A stretch of DNA of 64,000 nt from JAHEEL01 sp963785245. GTDB taxonomy: Bacteria > Actinomycetota > Acidimicrobiia > Spongiisociales > UBA5794. Below, piece by piece: positions 36,530-44,988 of this stretch. A program made the translations under genes and the position numbers. Each line of letters opens with the position of its first letter. The stretch's first letter is position 1. The stretch spans positions 1 to 64,000 of the forward strand of contig CAWAUO010000005.1 in assembly GCA_963785245.1 (NCBI GenBank). Direction: 5' to 3'. The notes beneath the pieces are model-generated. The model searched no databases and was not told the DNA's origin. It worked only from the letters and a program-made list of their open reading frames with translations.

Positions 36530-37781
36530 CCGCCCATATTGCTGCGATGTCAGGGGGTCATTGCAGCGCTTCGGCGAGTTTGTCTGATGGTGTCATCCAT
36601 TCGGGGGTTTGTCGAGGCCGGCCGTTGAGGGAGTGGGCTGCGGCGTCGAGAGCGGCTTGGGTCAAGATCGACAGGTCGGTGCCTTTCGGGTAGTACTGGC
36701 GCAACAGGCCGTTGGTGTTCTCGTTCGATCCGCGTTGCCACGGCGATTTCGGGTCGCAGAAGTAGACCTGGACACCCGTATCGATCGTGAACTGGGCGTG
36801 TTGCGCCATCTCTTTGCCCTGGTCCCATGTCAGCGACTGCCAGAGATGCTGCGGGGAGGCGCTGCACCGTCGCTTCAAGAGCGACCGCACGGACGGCTTC
36901 GGCGGTGTGACCGTCGGGGAGGGGGAACAGCATCACATAGCGGGACCAGCGTTCGACGAGGGTGCCGATCGCGGTCTGGTTCTTGCCCATGATGAGGTCG
37001 CCTTCCCAATGGCCGGGCACGGCCCGGTCCTCCACTTCGGCGGGCCGCTCCGAGATCATGACCGGGTCGACGATCCGGCCCTGTGCCTGACGGCGGCCGG
37101 GCGCCTTTCGGCCGCCGGTTCGCCCTGTGGGTGCGGAGATGCTGTGTGAGTTCACGTTTCAAGCCGCCGCGGGCTTGGATGAACAACGTCAGATAGATCG
37201 TCTCGTGTGACACGTGCATCTCCTCGTCGCCAGGGTACGTGCGACGCAACCGCCCTGCGATCTGCTGCGGCGACCACCGATCTCGACAAGCAACTCCTCC
37301 ACCACGGCCCGCAACGCATGGTTCGAAGCCAGCTTGCAGTCCTGCGGCCTCCGGGCTCGCTGCCACGCCGCCCGATCAGCGCGATGCGCCCGATACGGCG
37401 GCGGCCGCCGTTACGGGCAACTTCTCGACTCAGCGTCGATGGGGCACGCCCCAACCGGTGAGCCACGACCCGGAGCGACTCGCCTGCAGCGACACCACGC
37501 GAGATCTCCTCCCGCTCAACCAGCGACAAGTGCCGAACCGACCGCCGCCGGGCTGCGGGCCGAACCCCACCCGAAGCTTCCACGAACGCCCGAATCGACG
37601 CCGCCGATCTCCCAAGCCGACGCCCAATCGACCGATTCGACTCACCAGCCTGCCGCCGATCCCACACCTCGACCCGCTCCGACTCAGTGAACACCGCCAC
37701 AACAACCTCCTCAACGAGAAACCACCGTTCTCACCAAGAATGTTGCGTCCACCCCCAGAGACCACACCGGTTGTGGGCGGG
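36530..37781 (-). mobile_element. IS30-family insertion sequence, about 1.25 kb, decayed
   Basis: Left end CCGCCCATATTGCTGCGATG then TCAGGGGGTC. Right end, read inward on the minus strand, CCCGCCCACAACCGGTGTGG then TCTCTGGGGGT. The ends share CCGCCCA and the GGGGGT block, so they are imperfect inverted repeats. The single gene inside is the transposase on the minus strand, broken by three frameshifts. No target-site duplication could be read with confidence. Confidence 0.85.
36558..37700 (-). pseudogene. IS30-family transposase, frameshifted three times
   Basis: The N-terminal helix-turn-helix (MAVFTESERVEVWDRRQAGE; GRSAASIRAF) and second HTH (SRGVAAGESLRVVAHRLGRA, PSTLSREVARNGG) come first. 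Then, in other frames, come WSPQQIAGRLRRTYPGDEEM and VSHETIYLTLF, the catalytic region GHWEGDLIMGKNQTAIGTLV (first Asp), LTWDQGKEMAQH (second Asp) and GSNENTNGLLRQYYPKGTDL (Glu). It ends TPSDKLAEALQ. Frame changes fall near 37370, 37115 and 36890. The DDE residues remain, but no full-length protein can be made without frameshifting. Start GTG 37700. Confidence 0.85.
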
Positions 37782-37869
37782 CAGATTTGGGGGAGTTCAC
37801 CCGTCGGCTGGCAGGCATTCGGCGTACCGTTGAAGGGACGGTGCTGGACAACGATGAGGAGTCCGACAC

Positions 37870-38810
37870 ATGCAACCGTTCACCCTCCGCTGGCTGATCC
37901 CGTTCACCTTGGTCGTGCTGCTATTGGCTGCTTGTGGCGATACCGCTGACGACAGTGCAGACACCACCGTTGCTCCAACCACCGAGCCGACGACGACTAC
38001 AACGAGCCGACGACGACTACAACCGAGCCGACGACGACTGCAACCGAGCCGACGACGACTACAACCGAGGCACTATCCGCCGTTGAGGACCCGGGGTCGG
38101 GCGAACAGTGGGATCTGGTGTGGATCAGCGACTCGTACGGTGCGGGTGTCGCCGACGCGTGGGCCGATCGGATCGAGGAATCCGAGGGTGTTGAAGTACG
38201 AGTGCACAACTACATCATCGGGGATCTAGACATCGGGAATACGCGATTCATGGTCACCAAGGAGCAGGTGGCAGCGAACGGCAGATTGAAGTCCTATGAG
38301 GGGATACGCGACGAGTTGGCCGACGCCGAGATCATCGTCGTGTTCGGCAACCCAAGGCAGAAGGCCCCGAGCGACGTGGAGACGTGCGCTCGACCGGGGA
38401 CGGATTCCCGCGAGCCACCGGAGTACCACACGTCGGCTGACTTCGCCCCCTACGGCGATGCGTTCCGGGACATCTACGACACGATCTTCGAGCTGCGCGC
38501 CGGCCAGCCGACCGTGATCCGGACCTACGACGCGTTCGCCGCAGCGCTTGCCGACTGGCGAGAGGCCGGCATCGAGCCGGAGTGCACGGCAGCCTGGGAA
38601 GCGCAGGCCGATGCGATCCATGAGGCTGCAGACGAGTACGGCGTGTCGACTGCGTCGTTCTACGACGAGTTCAACGGCACCAATCACGACGAGGATGCCC
38701 GCGAGAAGGGCTATGTCGCTTCCGACGGGTGGCACCAGTCCCAGGATGCTGGCGTGGCGGCCCAGGTCGAGGTTCTGCACGCCCTCGGATACGACCCAAC
38801 CATCCCATAG
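37870..38810 (+). pseudogene. SGNH/GDSL-like hydrolase lipoprotein, frameshifted in a Thr-rich linker
   Basis: ATG 37870 starts with a lipoprotein signal (WLIPFTLVVLLLAACGDTAD) and a Thr/Pro/Glu linker built from 21-base units (GAGCCGACGACGACTACAAC plus C). The first unit lacks one base, which shifts the frame into SRRRLQPSRRR. In the restored frame the rest reads DLVWISDSYGAGVADAWADR (SGNH block I), ELADAEIIVVFGNPRQKAPS, and near the end YVASDGWHQSQDAG (block V Asp and His), stopping at 38810. Repair of one base would give an intact 313-residue secreted esterase-like protein. The first 70 bases, including upstream sequence, match the broken hydrolase at 3414. Confidence 0.7.
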
Positions 38811-38833
38811 ACCAGCGCCGACAAACGACAGCG

Positions 38834-38863
38834 GCCCGCCCATCGCGGCACCTATGGGCGGGC
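38834..38863. repeat. Dispersed palindrome, copy with 10-base stems
   Basis: GCCCGCCCATCGCGGCACCT then ATGGGCGGGC: arms GCCCGCCCAT / ATGGGCGGGC. It lies 23 bases after the stop of the SGNH gene. Confidence 0.75.
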
Positions 38864-38975
38864 GATCCGTCCATGCCACAAGGGCATTCGTACGCGTGTC
38901 GTGTGTGTGGCGAGTGGACCACTGGACGAGCGGATTGATTCCGGACACCCCGCATTGTGTGCGTAGGATTGATGG

Positions 38976-39236
38976 ATGCTTCGAGCGCGCATCCGTCAAG
39001 TAGACGAGTCATCGTTCGAATTCGCTGGAAAGCCCGTCCGCCTGACCAGCAGCGAGACCACGTTGCAGCTTGGTTGGCCGCCGTATGTGGTGGCGTGGAC
39101 CTACAGACGTCCAGGCCACGTCTCGCTTGGTGACGTAGGCCAAGTCCACTTCATTCGCGACTATGGAGTCGTCGTCCGCGCGGTGCTGCTCGTTGTCGCA
39201 CTGGCCGCATACATCACGAGGAGGAAACTCAGATGA
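38976..39236 (+). CDS. Small protein with C-terminal membrane helix, 86 aa
   Basis: ATG 38976 opens a soluble basic N-terminal part (MLRARIRQVDESSFEFAGKP; YVVAWTYRRPGHVSL) and ends with one membrane helix (VVVRAVLLVVALAAYITRRK). The gene overlaps the GerW-like gene by 4 bases (ATGA), so the two are co-translated. No family is recognised. Confidence 0.7.
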   Translation: MLRARIRQVDESSFEFAGKPVRLTSSETTLQLGWPPYVVAWTYRRPGHVSLGDVGQVHFIRDYGVVVRAVLLVVALAAYITRRKLR

Positions 39237-39613
39237 CGGATGTCGAAGAGCCGAGAAGCCCGGATCTTACCCCGCAGCTGACCGCCATATTTGGTGAAGC
39301 GGAACCCGGGACGATCTTCTCGAAGCCAGAGACCGTCGGCGACGGTCTCGTGTTCACCGCTTCTGCTTGGGAGCGTGCTGGCGGCTTCGGTTTCGGTAGT
39401 GGATACGGTTCCGCGGACGGCGACGCTAGCGCCGGAAGTGGTGGTGGCGGCGGCGGTGCCTCGCAGGGACGCCCCGTAGCTGTCATAAGGGTGTCGCCTG
39501 ACGGAATCCAGGTCAAGCCAGTGCTGGACTTCACAAAGATCGGTATCACCGTCGTCATGGCGTTCGTGGGTGTCCTCGGGGTTCAACGGCGGCTTGGCGC
39601 CCGAAAGAAGTGA
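39233..39613 (+). CDS. GerW/YtfJ-like protein
   Basis: A 126-residue protein. It has the glycine-rich middle typical of GerW (spore protein YtfJ) family members (GGFGFGSGYGSADGDASAGS, then a poly-Gly run) followed by RPVAVIRVSPDGIQVKPVLD. A C-terminal membrane helix (FTKIGITVVMAFVGVLGVQR) is present. Family members are needed for spore germination in Bacillus, but homologues are widespread in non-sporulating actinobacteria with unknown roles. It overlaps the preceding small membrane-protein gene, likely its partner. Confidence 0.85.
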   Translation: MTDVEEPRSPDLTPQLTAIFGEAEPGTIFSKPETVGDGLVFTASAWERAGGFGFGSGYGSADGDASAGSGGGGGGASQGRPVAVIRVSPDGIQVKPVLDFTKIGITVVMAFVGVLGVQRRLGARKK

Positions 39614-39772
39614 CGTCAGCCCAACGGGTCTGACCGCACGCCGACAGCGTCCCCGGAACCCGTGAACACGTCCGTCGCTCGGCGAGGACCCGGTCTCGAC
39701 ACCCGCGCACATCGGCACCTATGGGTGGCGGGGATTGGTGGTTGTGACTTCGGCACTGGGAGACTCCGTGTC

Positions 39773-40390
39773 ATGGGCTCGTTGGATTCACATGGACTGA
39801 CGATTCGTGCGGCAAAGGCCTCCGAAGCCGACGGCGCGGTATTCGCTCGTCTTCTCGATCAGGCTCAGGGCGGTTGGTACCGCATGGCGCTGGGATCGTC
39901 TGCGGGGCGGTTGATTGGTGCGTCGTTTCTCGAACCGAACCACGAGTTGTCATACGAGTTCGTCACCATGGTCGAACGTGACGGCAAACCAGTCGGCATG
40001 TGTTCGGCATACTCTGGTCGAGTCCACACTCGGTTCGTACCGAATCCCCTCGACCAGGCTGCGCATGGCAGGTTCCGGTATTGGGTGATGACGAAGCTGT
40101 CTGACCGCATGCTGTCATTCATCGCTAATGTCCCCAACGATGACTACTACATCCGGGCACTCGCTGTCGACCCGGACCAGCGTGGACACGGCATCGGGAC
40201 CCTGCTCCTCAACGTTCTCACCGAGGCGGCCAGAGCTTCGGGTTGTCAGCGTCTTGCCCTCGACGTAGCGGCCACCAACAAGGGCGCAAGAAGGCTCTAC
40301 GAGCGCATCGGGCTGGTCCAGGAAGCTGAATCGCCTCGCTTCTTCGGTCTGCCCAACACGAACGTGCTGCGCATGGTTGGCGACCTGTAG
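39773..40390 (+). CDS. GNAT-family N-acetyltransferase
   Basis: A 205-residue GNAT protein. The acetyl-CoA loop is LAVDPDQRGHGIGTLLLN (the RGxGxG-type motif), followed by the helix and strand LTEAARASGCQRLALDVAAT, NKGARRLYERIGLV. The N-terminal half carries the variable substrate part (LTIRAAKASEADGAVFARLL). The substrate is unknown. ATG 39773 was chosen where the fold starts; the open frame extends upstream through a degenerate palindrome (39703-39729), which is unlikely to be coding. Confidence 0.88.
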   Translation: MGSLDSHGLTIRAAKASEADGAVFARLLDQAQGGWYRMALGSSAGRLIGASFLEPNHELSYEFVTMVERDGKPVGMCSAYSGRVHTRFVPNPLDQAAHGRFRYWVMTKLSDRMLSFIANVPNDDYYIRALAVDPDQRGHGIGTLLLNVLTEAARASGCQRLALDVAATNKGARRLYERIGLVQEAESPRFFGLPNTNVLRMVGDL

Positions 40391-40393
40391 GCA

Positions 40394-40419
40394 CCGCCCG
40401 TATCGGCACCTATGGGCGG
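40394..40419. repeat. Dispersed palindrome (9-base arms, one mismatch)
   Basis: CCGCCCGTATCGGCACCTAT then GGGCGG, 3 bases after the TAG of the GNAT gene. Arms CCGCCCGTA / TATGGGCGG, spacer TCGGCACC. Confidence 0.8.
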
Positions 40420-40550
40420 CTCGGGCAGTCCGGCGTGGTCTGACTGCCGCCCCCGTGGGCAGGACTCTCTGCTCTTGACAGGGGAGGCGAGGCGGACTGA
40501 GGTTCAAGGGTGGAGCGATCTGTCCTGGGCCGCTTTGGAGGGAGGTTGAT

Positions 40551-41420
40551 GTGTTTGAGATCGGCAAACCGGACCTGACACCTGAGACCAGGGAGGGGCT
40601 GCCGGGGAGTTTCGTGGAACTCGCGGTGGGGGTGACGCACTACGAGTTGAGCGGCGACATCGACGGCCGGAGTGTTGTCCTGATTCACGGGAATGCTGCG
40701 CCCTATGTGACGTGGGACAACACGGTCGGGGATCTGTGCGACGCTGGATTCCGCGTGCTCAGGTATGACGTGATCGGTCACGGCTTCTCGGACCGGCCGC
40801 GACTGCGGACCTACGACACGCACCTGTACAACACGCAGCTCGCCGAACTGGTTGATCGCCTGGATATCCCCTATCCGATTCTTGTGGTGGGAACGTCGCA
40901 GGGGGGAAGCATCGGTGCGTGTTTCGCGTCCAAGCACCCGGGCAAGGTCGACAAACTCGCCTTGCTGTCGCCCTTCTTTGACGACTTCGAGGGTTCGGGC
41001 GGTGTCTTCGCAACGCTCGCGAAGACACCCTTTGTCGGGGAGGTTGTTCTCCAGTTGGTTCCTGACGCCAAGATCTCCGATCTATCGGAACGGTTGGCGT
41101 CCGCCGACAAGCGAGCCATTCTCGAACCACAGGTCGCCGAGCAGATGCGGTTCCGGGGGAAACGGAGGGCAATCCTGGCCAACGGGAGAGGCGATGCGCT
41201 CACCGATGCAACATCCTGCTACGAGGGCGTCAAAGCGCAGGGCATCCCCACGTTGCTCACCTGGGGAACCCAGGACAAGTTGCTCGCGGGAGATTCGATG
41301 AGCAGATTGCGTGATCTGCTTCCCGACATCGAGTACCACGAGATCGAAGGGGCATCACATCTGGCGCACTACGAATTCCCAGAGCGCGTCAATCCCATTC
41401 TGATTCGCTTCCTCGAATAG
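40551..41420 (+). CDS. Alpha/beta-fold hydrolase
   Basis: A 289-residue hydrolase. HG oxyanion segment VVLIHGNAAPYVTW, nucleophile elbow VVGTSQGGSIG (Ser), acid segment LLTWGTQDKLLAG (Asp) and GASHLAHYEFP (His) complete the triad. The first strand VTHYELSGDIDGRSVVLIHG is typical of esterase/epoxide hydrolase-like enzymes. No signal peptide, so it acts in the cytoplasm; the substrate is unknown. GTG 40551 follows GGAGGGAGG. The dispersed palindrome starts at the base after its stop. Confidence 0.92.
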   Translation: MFEIGKPDLTPETREGLPGSFVELAVGVTHYELSGDIDGRSVVLIHGNAAPYVTWDNTVGDLCDAGFRVLRYDVIGHGFSDRPRLRTYDTHLYNTQLAELVDRLDIPYPILVVGTSQGGSIGACFASKHPGKVDKLALLSPFFDDFEGSGGVFATLAKTPFVGEVVLQLVPDAKISDLSERLASADKRAILEPQVAEQMRFRGKRRAILANGRGDALTDATSCYEGVKAQGIPTLLTWGTQDKLLAGDSMSRLRDLLPDIEYHEIEGASHLAHYEFPERVNPILIRFLE

Positions 41421-41446
41421 CCGCCCATATCGGCACGCATGGGCAG
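41421..41446. repeat. Dispersed palindrome directly after a stop codon
   Basis: CCGCCCATATCGGCACGCAT then GGGCAG, starting at the first base after TAG 41418-41420, and between two convergent genes (the next stops at 41451). That position would suit a bidirectional terminator. Confidence 0.75.
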
Positions 41447-41450
41447 AGCG

Positions 41451-41732
41451 TTAGGTGGCTTTGTTGGATTGTGGGCCTCGGTAGGCGAGGGCGATGAGCA
41501 GTGTTGTTGTGGTTGCGACGATCGACACGGAACAGGTGATGATCAGGAACCGGTTGGCGATCGAGATGCCGTAGGCGAGATACAGCGCGACACCGACGAC
41601 GAGGACGACGAGATACAGGATCGAGACATCACTTGACGAGCGTCGTTGCCTGATCTTGCGAGCTTGGAGGAGCGGAGCGAGCGACATGAACACGCCGTAG
41701 GTGGTGGCGACGACCTCAATGATTGACGGCAC
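41451..41732 (-). CDS. SemiSWEET / PQ-loop sugar transporter
   Basis: A 93-residue protein with three helices: SIIEVVATTYGVFMSLAPLL, SSDVSILYLVVLVVGVALYL and FLIITCSVSIVATTTTLLIA. The PQ-loop position reads AP in SLAPLLQARKIRQRRSS-D, followed by the usual S/T-S-D-V-S. Length fits bacterial SemiSWEETs, which dimerise to carry sugars down a gradient. GTG 41732 with AAGGAG 8 bases upstream was chosen; the open frame extends 46 codons further. Confidence 0.8.
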   Translation of the reverse strand: MPSIIEVVATTYGVFMSLAPLLQARKIRQRRSSSDVSILYLVVLVVGVALYLAYGISIANRFLIITCSVSIVATTTTLLIALAYRGPQSNKAT

Positions 41733-41854
41733 GGGTAGCACTCCTTGCCGGAGGTTGGATGGGGCCTTGTCCAGATCGTACGCACTCGAGTTCACGAGAC
41801 CCCGCCTTCGACTAGCGACCGTCTCCCCAATATCCGCAACCGCCTGACGCACCC

Positions 41855-41880
41855 CCGCCCATATCGGCACCTACGGGCGG
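41855..41880. repeat. Dispersed palindrome
   Basis: CCGCCCATATCGGCACCTAC then GGGCGG, between the divergent SemiSWEET gene and the gene at 42038. Arms CCGCCCATA / TACGGGCGG. Confidence 0.8.
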
Positions 41881-42037
41881 CCGTGTTGAAGGACATGGGC
41901 GGTTGTGGTGGGCGATGTTGCTGGTGGCGGACGCGGACCGGTGCGGAGACTCGTGCCCAGAGGGTTGTCGGGCCGTCGGCTTGTTGTTGTCGCGTCCGGT
42001 AGCGGCTTAACTAGCCGCAGCGCAAGAGGAAGCCCCT

Positions 42038-42508
42038 ATGTCCGACGGGCGCAATCGCGAACTACCGACCGGAGCAAGATCCATCGGCCTCTTGTTCACG
42101 GACCGGGAAGCATTCCGGACCATCGACTTGTTCCGCTTGCTCTACGCGATGACTGCTGTCGCCGCCTTTCTGCTAACCGAGGCTGGCCGGTTCATCTACC
42201 GACCGTACATCTATCGGAATGGGATCAACGATTTCGGGATCGCTGACAGCATGGGCAACCTGGGTGGGATCGTTGTGCAGATCTTCTTTTCGCTGGCGAT
42301 CCTGAACTCGCAGAAGGAGAAGGCCTTCAACGTCATTGGGTTCCTGGTTGCCGGATACATCCTCTACGAGATCGTGCAGCCCTATCTACCCAAGGGGGTG
42401 TTCGACTGGAAGGACATCCATGGGACAATCATCGGTGGAGTCGTTTCCGTCATAGTCCTTCTTCTATTGCGGCTGACAGTGAACAATCGGGTGTTTGTCA
42501 GATTCTGA
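42038..42508 (+). CDS. Membrane protein of unknown function, 156 aa
   Basis: ATG 42038 follows AAGAGGAAG. The product has a polar head (MSDGRNRELPTGARSIGLLF), then four hydrophobic helices (FRLLYAMTAVAAFLLTEAG; MGNLGGIVVQIFFSLAILNS; NVIGFLVAGYILYEIVQPYL; TIIGGVVSVIVLLLLRLTVN). The loop INDFGIADSMGN and the segment FDWKDIHGTIIGG before the last helix look conserved. The layout resembles VanZ-like proteins but the identity is not secure. It is a single-gene unit between palindromes. Confidence 0.75.
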   Translation: MSDGRNRELPTGARSIGLLFTDREAFRTIDLFRLLYAMTAVAAFLLTEAGRFIYRPYIYRNGINDFGIADSMGNLGGIVVQIFFSLAILNSQKEKAFNVIGFLVAGYILYEIVQPYLPKGVFDWKDIHGTIIGGVVSVIVLLLLRLTVNNRVFVRF

Positions 42509-42851
42509 TCCCGTCGCCCGGCCGGAACAGGTTGCGTTCTTCGCTGTCAGCTTCTCGGCGAAAGAACCTCGACCCCAAGAAGGTCGTGCCACTGTGCTGG
42601 ATGATCACTCGCGTCGCCTCAACACAGTATTGATCCAAAACCCGCCGGTATCGGCACCTGTGAGCGGCACAGGAGACCGAGGTCGAGTCGCCCATATTGC
42701 CGTGCGCGGTGTTGAGAGGTGCAATCCCGGTCGTTGTCCTCTGGTGAGGCCTCGGCGGTGGAGAGAGGATTCGGAGAGTGTTGGGCCCGTGCCGGAGATG
42801 TATCCGTGTTCGGATGGGTACGGAGGCGGGATGGTCTAGAGAGAAGGTCTC
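42509..42851. other. Gene-free interval with two degenerate palindromes
   Basis: It holds a degenerate palindrome at 42641-42668 (CCGCCGGTATCGGCACCTGT...) and a half-site at 42688-42700 (TCGCCCATATTGC). I see no coding region. Confidence 0.5.
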
Positions 42852-43511
42852 ATGCAGACCCGGGTGCTCGTCGTCGGTGCCGCAACCGTTCTCCTGTTGT
42901 TGGCGGCATCGGGGTGTGATGGGGGCGTACTTGGAGTGCGTGGATCGGGGAATGTGATCACCGAGTCGCGTGATGTGAGCGGGTTCAATGAGATCGCCCT
43001 GTTCGGCAGCGGCACGGTCCGTGTTGGCGTGGACGGGACTGAGTCGCTGATCATCGAGGCCGAGGACAACATCATGCCGCTGCTCACATCAGAGGTGCAC
43101 GACGGGCGCCTCGAACTCAGTGTCGAGTCGAGCATCTCACCGACAACCGACATCATCTACACCGTGAGTGCGTTGGCACTCGAGGGCGTGGCGATCTCCG
43201 GAAGTGGTGAGGTCACTGCGACTGGTATCGCCGTTGATTCGTTCGACGTGGAGATCAGCGGGTCGGGCCGAGTCGAACCGACCGGCACGGCGGACACGTT
43301 GGTCGTCGGCATCTCGGGGTCCGGGCGCTACCTCGGCGAAGACCTCGAAGCCTCGGTCGGTACTGTTCGGGTGTCGGGGAGCGGCGAGGCTGTCGTCAAC
43401 GTCACCGACGACTTGGACGTTGATGTCAGCGGCTCGGGTGGAGTGCAGTACATCGGAGATCCGAGAGTCGCCGAATCAATATCTGGATCTGGAGACATCA
43501 CTCGCAAATGA
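42852..43511 (+). CDS. DUF2807-type (GIN domain) lipoprotein
   Basis: ATG 42852 follows GAGAAGG. The 219-residue lipoprotein has the signal VVGAATVLLLLAASGCDGGV and then the right-handed beta-helix of the DUF2807 / head-GIN family. This is shown by the opening VRGSGNVITESRDVSGFNEI and repeated VEISGSGRVE, VVGISGSGRYL, VRVSGSGEAV and VDVSGSGGVQY rungs. Known members are outer-surface or periplasmic proteins of unclear role, sometimes called auto-transporter adhesin-like. It is complete, ending SISGSGDITRK. Confidence 0.88.
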   Translation: MQTRVLVVGAATVLLLLAASGCDGGVLGVRGSGNVITESRDVSGFNEIALFGSGTVRVGVDGTESLIIEAEDNIMPLLTSEVHDGRLELSVESSISPTTDIIYTVSALALEGVAISGSGEVTATGIAVDSFDVEISGSGRVEPTGTADTLVVGISGSGRYLGEDLEASVGTVRVSGSGEAVVNVTDDLDVDVSGSGGVQYIGDPRVAESISGSGDITRK

Positions 43512-43529
43512 GAGTGAGCGACGAATAGC

Positions 43530-43654
43530 CCGCCCGTATCGGAACCTATGGGCGATCCGTCAGACCGCACGGAATACCGGACATGGGCTGCATGAAACGC
43601 CTGCTGAGGTCGCGAGTGTCAAGCGCTCAGGTCTGGCTACGGACCGTGAGTGCC
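43530..43654 (+). repeat. Long dispersed repeat (palindrome plus about 100 bp), copy 1
   Basis: It begins with the palindrome CCGCCCGTATCGGAACCTAT, GGGCG and continues ATCCGTCAGACCGCAC ... GGGCTGCATGAAACGCCTGC, TGAGGTCGCGAGTGTCAAGC, GCTCAGGTCTGGCTACGGAC, CGTGAG. The same series occurs on the minus strand at 47240-47113. A solo IS30-like end (AGCCGATATGGGGCG) follows near 43697. No gene is seen in 43512-43823. Confidence 0.8.
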
Positions 43655-43823
43655 ACTCTCGTCGAAGGTGATGCAACAACCACGCGAAATCACAGCCGAT
43701 ATGGGGCGTCTCATCGGGCGGATGATTCCCTCTGGCAGCCGTTGGTGGCGGGGTGTATGCATGGCCGTGAGGGGCGTCCACGCTTCTGGGCATGGGTGCA
43801 GGGGAGACCCTGGAGGTGTTCGC

Positions 43824-44204
43824 ATGCGCAAATCCCTCGCCGTTCTCCTGCTGGTCCTCGTCTCATCTGTGGCGGCCTGCTCTGACGATCCGAGTGGTCA
43901 GATCGAAGGGACCTGGCAGCATTCAGCCGCCAATGTCTGGCTGCAATTCGACGAGGGCGACCAGTTCATGGTGGCTCAGAACAGCGATCTTGACGCACCA
44001 TTCGAGACGGGGACCTACGCGTTCGATGGTGAGATGTTGACGATGGTCAATTCGTCGTCATCGTCGTCCTGCCCCGACACAGACGTCACGTTCACTGTTG
44101 TCTTCTCCGCCGATGGCGACGAAGCGGACCTGACGTTCGTCGAGGACTCGTGTCCGGACGCGGAGCGTTCGGTAGACCAGACCCTGATACGGCAATCATC
44201 CTGA
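43824..44204 (+). CDS. Small lipoprotein, 126 aa
   Basis: ATG 43824 starts MRKSLAVLLLVLVSSVAACS, a lipoprotein signal with the lipobox SVAAC. The mature part (IEGTWQHSAANVWLQFDEGD; ETGTYAFDGEMLTMVNSSSS) looks like a small lipocalin- or META-like beta barrel, with one Cys pair (SSCPDT, EDSCPDA). It is probably anchored on the outer face of the membrane. No family is certain. A mini-element (44224-44273) follows the stop by 19 bases. Confidence 0.75.
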   Translation: MRKSLAVLLLVLVSSVAACSDDPSGQIEGTWQHSAANVWLQFDEGDQFMVAQNSDLDAPFETGTYAFDGEMLTMVNSSSSSSCPDTDVTFTVVFSADGDEADLTFVEDSCPDAERSVDQTLIRQSS

Positions 44205-44223
44205 CCAGAAGACAGAGGACACC

Positions 44224-44273
44224 CGCCCATATGTGATGCGACGACCCCCTGAAACCGCAGCCGCTACGGGCGG
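44224..44273. repeat. 50-bp mini-element with IS30-type ends
   Basis: It starts CGCCCATATGTGATGCGACG and ends ACCGCAGCCGCTACGGGCGG, i.e. one short left arm and one full right end (ACCCCCTGAAACCGCAGCCG...). Its right end supplies the last codons (R-P-stop) of the TetR gene on the minus strand. Confidence 0.6.
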
Positions 44274-44911
44274 ACTGTGGGGTTTGTGGGTGAGGGGAAG
44301 AGGACGGCGATGAACGAGTTGGCGATCTCGGTCAGGTCTTCGCGTGAAGCCCCGGCTCGCGCTCGGGTCATGATGCTGTGTGTGACCGAGTGTGCCATTT
44401 GCGCCAGCTGTTCCGGTTCGCGGCTGCTCGATTCGTAGCCGGTTTGGTTCGCTGCCATCCGTCGGGCTATTGCTGCATCGGTTTGTGCGAACATGCGCGC
44501 CAATTTGTCACGTAGCTCGGAGTCCTCTCCGGCTGCATCCGTTGCAACGGTGTTGATGAGGCAGCCGCGTGGCGTGTCGTCAGCGAGAGCGCAGTCGATG
44601 CTCGCCTCGAAGAACCGTTGGACAGCGATTCGGTTGTCGGACTCCATGTGCAGAGCGGAGAAGGCTCGTCTGCCGTGGGTTGCGGCGTAGCGGTCAATGG
44701 CCTGGACGAACAAGTTGCGCTTGTTGCCATAGGTTGCGTACAGGCTTGGTCGGTTGATTCCCATGGCTGAGGTGAGGTCTGTCAGGGAGGTTCCGTCGTA
44801 GCCCTTCTCCCAGAACACGAGAACCGCGGCATCCAGGGCGGCTTCAGGGTCGAACGATCGCGGTCGTCCTCTGGGGCGGTTCTGGGTTTGGCTTGTTGCT
44901 TCTGAGGCCAT
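44264..44911 (-). CDS. TetR-family regulator
   Basis: About 215 residues from ATG 44911. The N-terminal RGRPRSFDPEAALDAAVLVF and HTH (GTSLTDLTSAMGINRPSLYA, TYGNKRNLF) are typical of the AcrR/NemR-like branch. The C-terminal domain has CALADDTPRGCLINTVATDA, a two-Cys segment that in related regulators senses electrophiles; sensing here is inference. ATG 44947 is an alternative start but would touch the operator. The gene is divergent from 44989, with operator 44948-44964 between. The stop codon lies inside a repeat end, so the last residues (TVRP) may be acquired. Confidence 0.88.
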   Translation of the reverse strand: MASEATSQTQNRPRGRPRSFDPEAALDAAVLVFWEKGYDGTSLTDLTSAMGINRPSLYATYGNKRNLFVQAIDRYAATHGRRAFSALHMESDNRIAVQRFFEASIDCALADDTPRGCLINTVATDAAGEDSELRDKLARMFAQTDAAIARRMAANQTGYESSSREPEQLAQMAHSVTHSIMTRARAGASREDLTEIANSFIAVLFPSPTNPTVRP

Positions 44912-44947
44912 TGCACTGATCGCTTGACGAATCGATACGGCACTCAT

Positions 44948-44964
44948 TACTGTACCGAACAGTA
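44948..44964. promoter_or_regulatory. TetR-type operator
   Basis: TACTGT-ACCGA-ACAGTA is a perfect 6-base dyad between the divergent TetR gene and the gene at 44989. Placement 24 bases before the latter's ATG suggests it represses both. Confidence 0.7.
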
Positions 44965-44988
44965 CGGAAATAGACAACTGGAGACCAG

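Noticed and set aside
41440..41455. attC-like GTTAGGT core
   Set aside because: It is the reverse complement of the SemiSWEET stop region and is not repeated at other boundaries.
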